A stretch of DNA of 58,170 bases from JAIVHA01 sp965367295 (GCA_965367295.1 CBDUHN010000018.1:1-58170), one strand, 5' to 3'; shown: positions 24,809-33,141, counted from the first letter of the stretch. Numbers and translations are program-made. The notes: generated by a model from the sequence alone, not told the origin.

Positions 24809-25237
24809 ATGAAAGTAGGCATCGGTGAGCAGATCCGGCGCAATATGGTCGCGATTGTCAGTTTGACAGTGGCGCTATCAGGACTCGGTTATAACACCTG
24901 GCGCAATGAGAAATCCGAGCGGAACAGCAATATTCGCATGGCTGGTTTTGAAATCATGGTGGAGGTCGGGGAACTGCGGCGGGTGGTGTTTTTCAGCCAC
25001 TATGACCAGCATCAGGAATTGGGAAATCCCCGTACCGGGTGGGCGCATGTTCTTACCATATACGACCTGAGCCAGCTGATGCCGTCGCCGGTCCCGAAGG
25101 AGGCAGGCAAATTGAAAGCGGCCTGGGAAGCGCAATGGTCAAACCTGGGGATTGCAGACGAAAGCGTGGAAATCATCAATATGGCGCTCGATGGGTATCG
25201 GAATGTGGTGTTGTCAAGCATTGAAGAACTTCGCTAG
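24809..25237 (+). CDS. Single-span membrane protein of unknown function
   Basis: This 142-residue protein has one membrane helix near the N-terminus (NMVAIVSLTVALSGLGYNTW) followed by a charged region NEKSERNSNIRMAGFEIMVEVGELRRVVFF. The remainder looks soluble and helical. The ATG at 24809 is preferred over 24749 because GGAG lies 9-10 bases upstream and the helix then starts close to the N-terminus. It may be co-transcribed with the SpoIIE-type phosphatase 39 bp downstream. Function is unknown. Confidence 0.6.
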   Translation: MKVGIGEQIRRNMVAIVSLTVALSGLGYNTWRNEKSERNSNIRMAGFEIMVEVGELRRVVFFSHYDQHQELGNPRTGWAHVLTIYDLSQLMPSPVPKEAGKLKAAWEAQWSNLGIADESVEIINMALDGYRNVVLSSIEELR

Positions 25238-25276
25238 AAAAACCAACGGCAGTCGCGTTGATAATGAGATTCCTGG

Positions 25277-26005
25277 ATGAAAGAAGATCTGAAAATCGCC
25301 GCTGATGTCCATTACAGCTTTCTGCCTGAATATTATGCGGATGAGCGGCTGGAGGTGGCTACATGCTCCATTCCGAATGCGGTTCTTGGGGGGGATTATT
25401 GCAGCGTCATTCCCCTGGGTGAAAACCGGTTTGCAGCTTGCATCTGTGATGCCGTTGGCCATGGTGTTGCCTCGGCATTGTATGCGGCGCGTATCAATAC
25501 CTTTGTTCTGGCCAGTGTTTTGCAGGGGCGTAAGCCCTGTGACCTGATTGATTCCCTCAATGCATTTCTGTGCAACAAGTTATCGATCACCGGAATGTAT
25601 GCATCCTTTTTTGTCGTCTTTCTCGATTTTGATGCAATGGAAATGCACTACGCAGGCGCCGGACATCCGGCAAGCCTGCACTATGTCCCGGGAGATCATC
25701 ATGCGCATCTGCTGGAGTCGCAAACCAGCCTGCTGGGGGTTGATCACCCCTTGCTAGTGGAGTGCCCTATGGAGCAGCGGAAAATATCGTCGGGAGATCG
25801 CATCTTGCTGTATACCGACGGCCTTACGGAAGCAAGAAACCATGCAGCGGAGGAATTCGGCTCCCCAGGCATCATTGAATATGTGATGGCGCATGACCAG
25901 GAAAACAGCCGTGACATGGCGGATGGTCTGTGCGCAAAGGTGTACGAACACTGCAACGGGAAAATACATGATGACATGTTGTGCATGAGTATGCTGGTGA
26001 AATGA
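25277..26005 (+). CDS. SpoIIE/RsbU-type serine phosphatase domain protein
   Basis: This 242-residue protein consists of little more than a PP2C-like SpoIIE domain. Metal and catalytic motifs are GGDYCSV (about residue 38), ICDAVGHGVASA, LLYTDGLTEARN and the final GKIHDDMLCMSM. Such phosphatases dephosphorylate anti-sigma-antagonist (STAS) proteins in partner-switching or second-messenger pathways. No sensory domain, STAS partner or kinase is encoded beside it, so its input must come in trans. The ECF sigma gene follows 113 bp downstream but is not the usual kind of target. Confidence 0.85.
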   Translation: MKEDLKIAADVHYSFLPEYYADERLEVATCSIPNAVLGGDYCSVIPLGENRFAACICDAVGHGVASALYAARINTFVLASVLQGRKPCDLIDSLNAFLCNKLSITGMYASFFVVFLDFDAMEMHYAGAGHPASLHYVPGDHHAHLLESQTSLLGVDHPLLVECPMEQRKISSGDRILLYTDGLTEARNHAAEEFGSPGIIEYVMAHDQENSRDMADGLCAKVYEHCNGKIHDDMLCMSMLVK

Positions 26006-26118
26006 GGCTGTGTATGCCTGGAGCCCAGGGAAATCATGGCGCTGAATGCTGGTTCAAGCCTGGTATGGAAGTGTGGTCTGGGCATTCTTGAAGAAAGTTG
26101 TTCCTGGAGATGATGTGA

Positions 26119-26694
26119 ATGGAAAATAATGCAGGTTCACCTGCAAGCTGGGTGGATGAGCACGGCAGCGCGCTATATCGATATGCACTGGTGCGATTGC
26201 GTGATCAACACAAGGCGGAAGAACTGGTACAGGAAACCTTCCTGGCGGCCTTGCAGGCATATGAACGCTTTTCAGGCGGATCGTCTGTACGGACCTGGCT
26301 GATCGGCATTCTCAAGCACAAGATTCTGGATCAGTTTCGATATGAAGCCCGCATCATGACAACCGATGACGAGGAGTATTCCGGCGCTGAGGATGATCAT
26401 CTTGCCGAGGAGAGCTTTTCCAGCAACGGGCACTGGGGATTCAGACTGGCCGACTGGGGCAACCCGGAAAAGGACCTGGAGAATGGCCAGTTCTGGGTGG
26501 TCCTGCAGTACTGCCTGGATCGTCTGCCCAGGCGATTGTCCCGTCTTTTTGTATTGCGCGAGGTAATGGAAGAAGGGACGGAAGAAATTTGTAAGGATCT
26601 CGAGATTACTCCGACCAACTTGTGGACGATGTTGTATCGGGCCCGATTAGGGCTCCGGCAATGTCTCGACAAGAACTGGGCCGGTAGGGCCTGA
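26119..26694 (+). CDS. ECF-type RNA polymerase sigma factor
   Basis: This 191-residue sigma-70 family protein has region 2 in residues 10-80 (ALYRYALVRLRDQHKAEELVQETFLAAL and SVRTWLIGILKHKILDQFR). A linker rich in Asp, Glu and Ser follows, then region 4 with CLDRLPRRLSRLFVLREV and LEITPTNLWTMLYRARLGL. It is followed 8 bp later by a short zinc-type anti-sigma gene and then the hvf cluster. It likely drives those genes in response to a metal or envelope signal, by analogy with similar clusters. Confidence 0.9.
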   Translation: MENNAGSPASWVDEHGSALYRYALVRLRDQHKAEELVQETFLAALQAYERFSGGSSVRTWLIGILKHKILDQFRYEARIMTTDDEEYSGAEDDHLAEESFSSNGHWGFRLADWGNPEKDLENGQFWVVLQYCLDRLPRRLSRLFVLREVMEEGTEEICKDLEITPTNLWTMLYRARLGLRQCLDKNWAGRA

Positions 26695-26702
26695 GGGTAG
26701 AT

Positions 26703-26969
26703 ATGATGCTGACTTGTAAGGATGCCAGCCGATTGGTATCGGAACACCAGGAACGTCCCCTGGGGTTTCGGGAGCGGCTGGGACTGCGTCTGCATCTCTG
26801 GATGTGCGCAAACTGTCGTCGTTTCGAGCGGCAGATCCATTTACTGCGTCGGGCGCTGCGGAAAGCGGCTTCACACGCAGAGACGGATGCGCAGGGTCCG
26901 GAACTCTCCCCTGAGGCACACGAACGCATTCGCAAGGCACTTGCCGAGCGGGATACGCATTCGCACTGA
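26703..26969 (+). CDS. Short zinc-finger anti-sigma factor
   Basis: This 88-residue soluble protein has the ZAS-type motif HLWMCANCRRF (H-x3-C-x2-C) at about residues 31-41, preceded by CKDASRLVSEHQERPLGFRERLGLRLHL. There is no membrane helix, so it would hold the preceding sigma factor in the cytoplasm and may respond to thiol oxidation or metal at the zinc site. The C-terminus is basic and ends in THSH. Spacing to the sigma gene implies co-expression. Confidence 0.85.
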   Translation: MMLTCKDASRLVSEHQERPLGFRERLGLRLHLWMCANCRRFERQIHLLRRALRKAASHAETDAQGPELSPEAHERIRKALAERDTHSH

Positions 26970-27052
26970 TTTGTCCGGTTCTCCGGGACCATCGTCGTGA
27001 AATACCCATTCCGGGCTTACGACATGAAGAAATACTACTGGAGAGCGTAATC

Positions 27053-27436
27053 ATGAATACTTCCAAGACTGCTATGACACTGGCGTTGACGGCTGCCCTG
27101 AGCGCTGGCGGCGTTGCACTGGCGAGTGAAAATCCGTTTGGCATGCAGGCCCTGAACCAGGGTTACATGGTGGCTGAGGCTGGTACCAAGGCCAAGGATG
27201 GAAAATGCGGTGAAGGCAAGTGCGGTGCCGCCAAGGCAGAGCGCAAGGCCAAAGATGGCAAATGTGGCGAAGGCAAGTGCGGCGCCGCCAAGGCAGAGCG
27301 CAAGGCCAAAGACGGCAAGTGCGGTGAAGGCAAGTGCGGCGCCGCCAAGGCAGAGAGCAAGGCCAAAGATGGCAAGTGCGGTGAAGGCAAGTGCGGCGCG
27401 GGCAAGCGCAAGGCAATGGACCATAACCAGGAATAA
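27053..27436 (+). CDS. hvfA: HvfA-family RiPP metallophore precursor
   Basis: This 127-residue secreted precursor has a signal peptide (TAMTLALTAALSAGGVALAS, to about residue 25), a short leader (ENPFGMQALNQGYMVAEAGT), and four copies of a 19-residue repeat with the core KDGKCGEGKCG. EGKCG is the motif whose Cys is converted to a thioamide/oxazolone by MNIO enzymes in the HvfA copper-binding family. Eight such cysteines are present. GGAGAG precedes the ATG. The gene is followed immediately by the MNIO enzyme and its partner. Confidence 0.9.
   Translation: MNTSKTAMTLALTAALSAGGVALASENPFGMQALNQGYMVAEAGTKAKDGKCGEGKCGAAKAERKAKDGKCGEGKCGAAKAERKAKDGKCGEGKCGAAKAESKAKDGKCGEGKCGAGKRKAMDHNQE
27188..27415 (+). 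repeat. Four tandem 57-bp repeats inside hvfA
   Basis: Each 57-bp unit encodes a 19-residue block starting KAKDGKCGEGKCG; the fourth diverges after GKCGAG. Units differ by only a few mostly silent changes, which suggests recent duplication within the gene and possible copy-number variation between strains. Confidence 0.85.
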
Positions 27437-27442
27437 TCCGGA

Positions 27443-28303
27443 ATGAAACCGCATATGCCAAATGCAATCTTGCATGGCGCGGGACTCGGCCTGAGGCGGG
27501 AGCTGCTTCCCGACCTCAGGATCGGGATACCGGATGCCATCGATTTTTTCGAAATTGCCCCCGAAAACTGGATGGACATGGGCGGCATCTGGCGCAAGGA
27601 CCTGCGACGGTTCACCGAACAGCGTCCGATGGTGGCGCATGGCCTGTCCCTGTCTCTGGGAGGACCGGCACCGCTGGATGAAGCATTCCTGAAACGTATA
27701 AAGACGTTTCTGGATGAACAGGGCATTGCACTTTATACCGAACATTTGTCCTGGTGCAGTGATGCCGGCCATTTATACGATCTCCTGCCGATCCCCTTTA
27801 CAGAGGAGGCCGTGCGGCATGTCGCAGCACGCATCCGGCGTACCCAGGATATCCTGGAGCGGCGTATCGCGGTGGAAAATGCATCCTACTATGTTGCGCC
27901 ACCGATCTCCGAAATGAGCGAGAACGAATTCATCCGTAATGTCCTGGAGGAGGCCGATTGCGACCTGCATCTGGATGTAAACAATGTCTACGTCAATAGC
28001 GTGAATTTTGATTTCGATCCCTGGCGATTCATCGAAACATTGCCCGCCGAGCGTGTGGTCTATCTGCATGTCGCCGGGCATTACCAGGAAGCCGAAGACC
28101 TGATTATCGATACCCATGGCGCGGATGTGATCGATCCGGTATGGCAACTGCTGGATCGCACCTATGCGCGGTTCGGTACCCCACCCACCTTGCTGGAGCG
28201 GGATTTCAATCTCCCCCCACTGGATGAATTGCTGGAGGAGGTGAGGCACATCCGTACGCTGCAAAACCATCATGGGGAGAAGCGCAATGAACAGGTCGCC
28301 TGA
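27443..28303 (+). CDS. hvfB: MNIO-family (DUF692) peptide-modifying enzyme HvfB
   Basis: This 286-residue TIM-barrel enzyme belongs to the multinuclear non-haem iron family that modifies cysteines of RiPP precursors. Visible metal-site segments are MVAHGLSLSLGG, TEHLSWC, VENASYY, LDVNNVYVNS, LHVAGHYQEAE, IDTHGADV and the final LLERDFNLPP. It lies 6 bp behind hvfA and overlaps hvfC by 17 bases. Its substrate is taken to be the repeat cysteines of HvfA. A second in-frame ATG at 27455 is an alternative start. Confidence 0.93.
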   Translation: MKPHMPNAILHGAGLGLRRELLPDLRIGIPDAIDFFEIAPENWMDMGGIWRKDLRRFTEQRPMVAHGLSLSLGGPAPLDEAFLKRIKTFLDEQGIALYTEHLSWCSDAGHLYDLLPIPFTEEAVRHVAARIRRTQDILERRIAVENASYYVAPPISEMSENEFIRNVLEEADCDLHLDVNNVYVNSVNFDFDPWRFIETLPAERVVYLHVAGHYQEAEDLIIDTHGADVIDPVWQLLDRTYARFGTPPTLLERDFNLPPLDELLEEVRHIRTLQNHHGEKRNEQVA

Positions 28304-29072
28304 ACCCCTGGATTTCCGCAGCTTCCAGGCAGCATTCGCTGCACGTATCCGTGATCCGGATAGTCAGCCGCAGCCGCAAGGGGTTCCGGTACAGCGCATG
28401 CGTGTATATGAGGATCTGCTGTTCAATAACATCGAGGGCTTTCTACAGGCCTGTTTTCCGGTCACACGCGAGCTGCTGGGAGACCATGCATGGCGAAATA
28501 CGGCACGACGCTTCTTTGCTGAACACCACTGTGGATCCCCCCTGTTTCGGGATATCCCCGGTGAATTCCTCGCCTGGATGGAAACGCAAGCGGAGAGTCT
28601 CTTCCCGGATCACCCCTACCTGTATGCACTCATGCATTACGAGTGGCTTGAATTGTCGGTGTCCATCAGTCCTGGCGAAGCTTCCGCATGCGGCATCGAT
28701 CCGGACGGCGATCTCCTGTCGGGTCAGCCAATCCTCAATCCGACAGCGCAGCTGACCTGTTACTCATATCCGGTCCACCGCATCGGCCCCCGTTTCAGGC
28801 TTGCTGAACTGGATACACTGGAAGGCCAGGTGTTCTGGTATCTGCTGTACCGTGATCACGAAGAGGTCGTGCGCTTCATCGTACTCAACCCGGTATCTGC
28901 ACGACTTCTGGAGCTGCTGCGCGATTCCGCAAGCACGGGTGAACAGGCCATGCTGCAAATTGCCCGTGAGCTGGACCATCCCGACCCCGCATTCATCCGC
29001 GAGATGGGGCAGACATTATTAGTGGAACTGCGCCGTGCCGGGGCAGTATCCGGAATATGGAGAAAATCATGA
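28287..29072 (+). CDS. hvfC: DUF2063 RiPP recognition partner HvfC
   Basis: This 261-residue protein has an N-terminal DUF2063 domain: FRSFQAAFAARIRDP, RMRVYEDLLFNNIEGFLQACFPVTRELLGD and CGSPLFRDIPGEFLAWME. A C-terminal domain of the same BufC/HvfC type follows. These proteins bind the precursor leader and pair with the MNIO enzyme. The ATG at 28287 is used because the family start lies there; the frame opens at 28272. It ends in an ATGA overlap with the DoxX gene. Confidence 0.9.
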   Translation: MNRSPEPLDFRSFQAAFAARIRDPDSQPQPQGVPVQRMRVYEDLLFNNIEGFLQACFPVTRELLGDHAWRNTARRFFAEHHCGSPLFRDIPGEFLAWMETQAESLFPDHPYLYALMHYEWLELSVSISPGEASACGIDPDGDLLSGQPILNPTAQLTCYSYPVHRIGPRFRLAELDTLEGQVFWYLLYRDHEEVVRFIVLNPVSARLLELLRDSASTGEQAMLQIARELDHPDPAFIREMGQTLLVELRRAGAVSGIWRKS

Positions 29073-29542
29073 ACAATATAATGAACACAGGCATGACCTG
29101 GGTTGCCCGCGACATTTTCGGATTCCTGAATCGAATCGGCGGGTTTCTTCCCCAGCTGGGGCTTAGGTTCCTGCTGGCCTACGAGTTCTGGGAATCGGGG
29201 GTGGAAAAATTCAACGGGGAAAACTGGTTTGCCGATATCCAGGACCGGTTCCCGTTCCCATTCCACCTTATGCCGACTGATATCAGCTGGTTTATTTCCA
29301 CCTGGAGCGAGCTTATCGGTGCGGTTGCCCTGGTGATCGGCCTGGGTACCCGTTTTTTCAGTGTTACGTTGATCATTCTGACCATCGTGGCCTGGGTGAG
29401 TGTGCATTCCGGTAATGGCTATAATGTCTGCAGCAACGGCTTCAAGCTGCCGCTGATGTATCTGGTGCTGTTCCTGCCGCTGCTTTTCTCAGGGCCGGGT
29501 AAACTCAGTATCGACCACCTGATCGCACGGCGTTATTCGTAA
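29069..29542 (+). CDS. DoxX-like membrane protein of the hvf cluster (HvfX type)
   Basis: This 157-residue protein has four membrane helices: LRFLLAYEFWESG, WSELIGAVALVIGLG, FFSVTLIILTIVAWVSV and LMYLVLFLPLLFSGP. The N-terminal segment GGFLPQLGLRFLLAYEFWESGVEKFNG is typical of the DoxX relatives linked to copper-binding RiPP clusters, where they are thought to help maturation or redox supply. The ATG at 29069 has GGAG upstream and overlaps the hvfC stop, so the four genes form one operon. Confidence 0.88.
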   Translation: MNNIMNTGMTWVARDIFGFLNRIGGFLPQLGLRFLLAYEFWESGVEKFNGENWFADIQDRFPFPFHLMPTDISWFISTWSELIGAVALVIGLGTRFFSVTLIILTIVAWVSVHSGNGYNVCSNGFKLPLMYLVLFLPLLFSGPGKLSIDHLIARRYS

Positions 29543-29694
29543 AACGGGCGCTTCTAAGTGAAATCTGTTGGCCAGTACGCGTCGTCCACCAGGGCAATGC
29601 GGGAAGTGATGGTGTAAAAACAGTAATCATTGCTTATAGATCAGGCTTTTCTTCGAAATCGAGGGGGCTTTTTCAATGGGCTGGGCTGGGGAAG

Positions 29695-29814
29695 CTCTGA
29701 TTAATTCGATTTTGCGCCATTCTGGCGAATGCCGGAATCCATAGCAGGTTGAATCAGGACCGCTGGATTCCGGGTCTACGCTGCGCTGCGCCCGGAATGA
29801 CGAATCAATCAGAG
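29695..29814. mobile_element. 120-bp MITE-like inverted-repeat element
   Basis: CTCTGATTAATTCG (29695-29708) and CGAATCAATCAGAG (29801-29814) are inverted repeats matching at 13 of 14 bases; the match extends outward through GGAA and TTCC. Inside, ATTCCGGG (29767-29774) and CCCGGAAT (29791-29798) form a second dyad with GGAATCC motifs common in dispersed intergenic repeats. It has no coding capacity. The interval 29543-29899 holds this element and nothing else I recognise. Confidence 0.6.
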
Positions 29815-29899
29815 GTTCCCAGCCTCGAATGCCATCAGCCAAAAAAATTCAAGTGCATACTTGAAAAATAATAAACAATAAAAATCGGGGGAGGTAAGG

Positions 29900-30066
29900 A
29901 TGCCGCACACCGTAACGCCCAGCGCACTGTCGGATACCGGCTTGATCAGCCTTTTGATTATTGCCCGCTATTTCCTTTTTTCGCCGAACCGGATCAACTC
30001 AGCCACAAGTTCGGCCAGTCAGGTCAGGTATTTTCTCCGGCCGAAATCATCTGTGGCACCCGGTAG
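29900..30066 (+). pseudogene. Frameshifted N-terminus of a type I secretion ATPase
   Basis: After GGGGGAGG and an ATG at 29900, the first frame reads DTGLISLLIIARYF, and the next frame continues AEPDQLSHKFGQSGQVFSPAEI. Together they match the degenerate C39-like N-terminal domain of LapB/HlyB-type ABC exporters (DTGLxCLxxLARxHxxxAdPxQLxHxFG). The frame breaks at a run of six T, and a TAG at 30064 ends the second frame. No ATPase motifs follow; the stretch to 30212 is empty. Confidence 0.6.
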
Positions 30067-30212
30067 CTGAAGACGTTTCGCTGGTACAGTTCCAGGTCAT
30101 TGGTTAGTGACCCTCCGAACGATTCATTATGCTGGATAAGATCCGGTATCTACACTTGTGCTGGGCGATGAGTCGTTGTTGCGGCCTTCCAGTGGCATTA
30201 ACTCCCCGCTCC

Positions 30213-30713
30213 CTATGAATCGATAACTCGCACCAAACCTCCTACATCAATCCGTCCTCCTTCAATAACCTTCAGGCAAACCCCACTGTTGTGACTTAAT
30301 GCCCTCCCAATGCCCCGGCCTTCCACCTGGTCGATGTAACCGCAGGGTGGGCGGGGTTTGTGGTATTCGAATAAGGCGTTGCCGATCTGAAAGCGTTTGC
30401 CCACCAGTTGTTTGAGTTTGATGCCGTTGATCACGAGGTTGCGGCGGTGGCCACCGTTTTCCAGCGGGATGTGGGTTTGTTTCTGCGCCCGCTTCAGTTC
30501 CTGCTCGGTGATGAGAGTCACCTGGCAGCCTTCGATGGATTGCCAGTGGCCCTTATCGTCGTGGTAGCGGTCGCCTTGCAGGCCTTTGTTGGCGACGGCG
30601 GTGATGGCGGGTACGGACTGCATCGGCTGGCCGGCACCGCTGGCAATGAAGATAGCCTTCAGGGCGGGCGGATGGGCGGGGTGCAGGTTGCTTTTCAGCC
30701 AGGATATGAACAT
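30213..30713 (-). CDS. MOSC domain protein
   Basis: This 166-residue protein has the MOSC fold seen in molybdenum cofactor sulfurases and YiiM-type enzymes. It shows GLQGDRYHDDKGHW, VTLITEQELKRAQ, LENGGHRRNLVINGIKLKQLVGKRFQIG, PRPPCGYIDQVEGRGI with a candidate sulfur-carrying Cys, and HNSGVCLKVIEGG. It probably binds molybdopterin-type cofactors or transfers sulfur. The ATG at 30713 is a reasonable start, but 30767 remains possible because neither has a clear ribosome site. Confidence 0.85.
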   Translation of the reverse strand: MFISWLKSNLHPAHPPALKAIFIASGAGQPMQSVPAITAVANKGLQGDRYHDDKGHWQSIEGCQVTLITEQELKRAQKQTHIPLENGGHRRNLVINGIKLKQLVGKRFQIGNALFEYHKPRPPCGYIDQVEGRGIGRALSHNSGVCLKVIEGGRIDVGGLVRVIDS

Positions 30714-30798
30714 GACGAAAGTATACAGGCCGGTGCCGGTTCTCTGGTAGATTAGTCGCACAGTCATCTGTCAGCCGGTTTCGTTCAGCGTATTGTCC

Positions 30799-31146
30799 AT
30801 GTCATATTCACAGCATAAATTCGATAGGGCCATCTGGGACATTGTCGCTCGTATTGCGGTGGGGCATGTGATGGGGTATGGCGAGGTGGCGCGCGCCGCG
30901 GGGTTTCCGCGCCATGCGCGAATGGTGAGCAAGTCAATGAGTCGTTCCAGCGGACCGTTACCCTGGCACCGGGTTGTGCGCTCTGATCGCACCCTGGCCT
31001 TTGCGGAAGGGAGCGATGCCTATAACAGGCAGAAGGCCTTGCTGGAGAAGGAGGGCGTGCAGTTTGTTAAGGGGAAGGTGGTTCCGCCGGTCACCAGCGA
31101 GCCGAGCGACCTGGATAAACTGTTCTGGGGTCCGGTGGACAATTAG
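30799..31146 (+). CDS. atl: Alkyltransferase-like protein (ATL) with PWHR motif
   Basis: This 115-residue protein resembles the DNA-binding domain of O6-methylguanine methyltransferase: GYGEVARAAGFPRHARMVSKSM and LPWHRVVRSDRTLAF. Trp stands where the catalytic Cys of PCHRV would be, the defining change of ATL proteins, which bind alkylated guanine and recruit nucleotide excision repair instead of removing the alkyl group. Start is ATG 30799; a TTG at 30793 is less likely. Confidence 0.9.
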   Translation: MSYSQHKFDRAIWDIVARIAVGHVMGYGEVARAAGFPRHARMVSKSMSRSSGPLPWHRVVRSDRTLAFAEGSDAYNRQKALLEKEGVQFVKGKVVPPVTSEPSDLDKLFWGPVDN

Positions 31147-31258
31147 GCAGGAATTTCAATGCACGGAGATGATTGCATGCATGAGCTGTCATCCTTGCAT
31201 ACAGGCTCTGCGGGGCGCATACCTGCATACATTGAAGATCAATGAAGTAGTACCCGCT

Positions 31259-32248
31259 ATGAATCACAATTTTCAGAACGTCATCCTTCAGGCGACAGGC
31301 GCTGATGCGCTGTATCATATCGAGGACATCCAATCGCTATGGAGCGGTTACGGCAGGATTGCGCGCTATGGACTGCGTGGTACAGATCGGGACCGTGTGG
31401 TCGTCAAGCACGTGAAATTGCCGGATCAGCACAACCATCCACGGGGTTGGAATGGTGACCGATCTCATCAGCGCAAGATCCGTTCCTATCAGGTGGAGAT
31501 GGCCTGGTATCGAGATTGGGCACCAGCCTGTGATGCACGCTGCAGGGTGCCGGCCTGTCTTGCCCTGGAATCGGATGTGGACGAATTCCTGATGGTATTC
31601 GAGGATCTGGATACCAGTGGTTTTCCATTGCGTAAAAGCAGCGTTTCCCTTGCCGAGATGCACACATGCCTTAGGTGGCTGGCGCATTTTCATGCGGACT
31701 TCCTGGCTGAAGTGCCCCGGGGTCTGTGGGAGGTGGGTTCCTATTGGCATCTGGATACGCGCCCGGACGAGTTGGCGGCACTGGATGATGTGGCTCTCCA
31801 GCAGGCTGCGGGCGAAATCGATACGTTACTGCGCACTGCACGTTTTCAGACCTTTATCCATGGCGATGCCAAGTTGGCTAACTTCTGCTTTTCACAAGAC
31901 GGAATGCAGGTGGCGGCTGTGGATTTCCAATACGTCGGCGGTGGTTGCGGCATGAAGGACGTTGCGTATTTCATCGGCAGTTGTCTGCATGAAGAAGGCT
32001 GTGAGCGGCATGAGGACGCGCTACTGGCATATTATTTCACCGCGCTTGGCGATGCGATCGAAAGCCGTGGTTGCAGTGTTGACCCGAAGGCGATCGAGGA
32101 AGAGTGGCGCGGCTTATATCCCGTCGCCTGGACGGATTTTCATCGATTCATGAAGGGCTGGAGTCCAGGTCACTGGAAAATTCATGGCTACAGTGAGCGG
32201 CTTGCCCGGCAGGTGCTGGCGCAGCTGAGCACACCAGCGAGCGAATGA
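31259..32248 (+). CDS. Phosphotransferase of the APH/ecdysteroid-kinase-like family
   Basis: This 329-residue cytoplasmic protein has a kinase-like fold: a substrate-facing VVVKHVKLPD in the N-lobe, MVFEDLDTSGFPLRK at the hinge, catalytic loop FIHGDAKLANFCF (HGDxxxxN) and metal-binding AAVDFQYVGGG, then CGMKDVAYFIGSC. It would phosphorylate a small alcohol or amino-sugar; the substrate is unknown. The ATG at 31259 starts the recognisable fold. The end overlaps the downstream phosphatase gene by ATGA, so the kinase-phosphatase pair is likely co-expressed. Confidence 0.85.
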   Translation: MNHNFQNVILQATGADALYHIEDIQSLWSGYGRIARYGLRGTDRDRVVVKHVKLPDQHNHPRGWNGDRSHQRKIRSYQVEMAWYRDWAPACDARCRVPACLALESDVDEFLMVFEDLDTSGFPLRKSSVSLAEMHTCLRWLAHFHADFLAEVPRGLWEVGSYWHLDTRPDELAALDDVALQQAAGEIDTLLRTARFQTFIHGDAKLANFCFSQDGMQVAAVDFQYVGGGCGMKDVAYFIGSCLHEEGCERHEDALLAYYFTALGDAIESRGCSVDPKAIEEEWRGLYPVAWTDFHRFMKGWSPGHWKIHGYSERLARQVLAQLSTPASE

Positions 32249-33141
32249 TGCAACTGGGGAAACAGGATCTGGACGATCTGCTGCAATGTGCCATTTCGGC
32301 GGCACGAGAGGCGGGTGCCTTTGTCCAGGAATCGGCAGCGAAGGGCTTCACGGTTCAGCACAAAAGCGGCGGTAGTAACATCGCCTCGCAGGTGGTGACA
32401 GAGGTGGATCTGCGTGCGGATGCGATAATCAGAAATGCGTTGCGGCCAGCTTGTGTACGTTATGACCTGGCCCTGCTTACCGAAGAGAGCACGGACGACA
32501 GGATGCGGCTGGAGAAGGACGCCTTCTGGTCAGTTGATCCTCTCGATGGAACGTTGGCCTTCATTGACTCCAAACCGGGATACTCGGTATCCATCGGCCT
32601 GGTGGCGCGGGACGGCACGCCTCTGATTGGTGTGGTGTATAACCCGGTCATGGATATGTTGTATTCCGCGGTGCGGGGGCAGGGTGCACAACGCCAGGGG
32701 TCGCCCTGGCAGCCATCGACCATGCCACAGGAAAACACGCCTTTCACGCTGGTGTTTGATCGGGGTTTTAATCAGCGTGAGTACTATGCGTGGGTGTCTG
32801 GAGCCTTGAACGAACTGGCCATTCGACACGGTTATTCTGCCGTGCAGACATTGGAAGGGGATGGCGCGGCGATGAATGCGATTCAGGTGCTGGAAAATCC
32901 ACCGGGTTGTTATTTTAAATTCCCGAAACCACAACAGGGCGGTGGCAGCCTGTGGGATTTTGCGGCAACTGCTGCGATCTTTAATGAGTGTGGGGCCTTT
33001 GCAGGTGATTATTATGGACAGGCATTGGAATTGAACCGGGCGGATTCCACATTCATGAATCACCGTGGTGTGCTGTATGCGTCCGATGCTGCATTGGCAG
33101 TCGAGATACAGAAACTGTTACCGATCAAGAGACCGCAGTAG
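32245..33141 (+). CDS. Inositol-monophosphatase-family phosphatase (CysQ-like)
   Basis: This 298-residue Mg-dependent phosphatase has ALLTEESTDD, the metal-binding DPLDGTLAFIDSKPGYSVSIGL, and the C-terminal GGGSLWDFAATAAIFNECGAF in the family's WDxAA position. It may act on 3'-phosphoadenosine 5'-phosphate or an inositol or sugar phosphate. Two tandem ATG codons (32245, 32248) overlap the kinase stop. From 33142 to 33329 I see no gene. Confidence 0.88.
   Translation: MMQLGKQDLDDLLQCAISAAREAGAFVQESAAKGFTVQHKSGGSNIASQVVTEVDLRADAIIRNALRPACVRYDLALLTEESTDDRMRLEKDAFWSVDPLDGTLAFIDSKPGYSVSIGLVARDGTPLIGVVYNPVMDMLYSAVRGQGAQRQGSPWQPSTMPQENTPFTLVFDRGFNQREYYAWVSGALNELAIRHGYSAVQTLEGDGAAMNAIQVLENPPGCYFKFPKPQQGGGSLWDFAATAAIFNECGAFAGDYYGQALELNRADSTFMNHRGVLYASDAALAVEIQKLLPIKRPQ

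Noticed and set aside
27188..27415. CRISPR-like array from four regular repeats
   Set aside because: The 57-bp units are contiguous, without spacers, and encode an in-frame 19-residue peptide repeat of HvfA.
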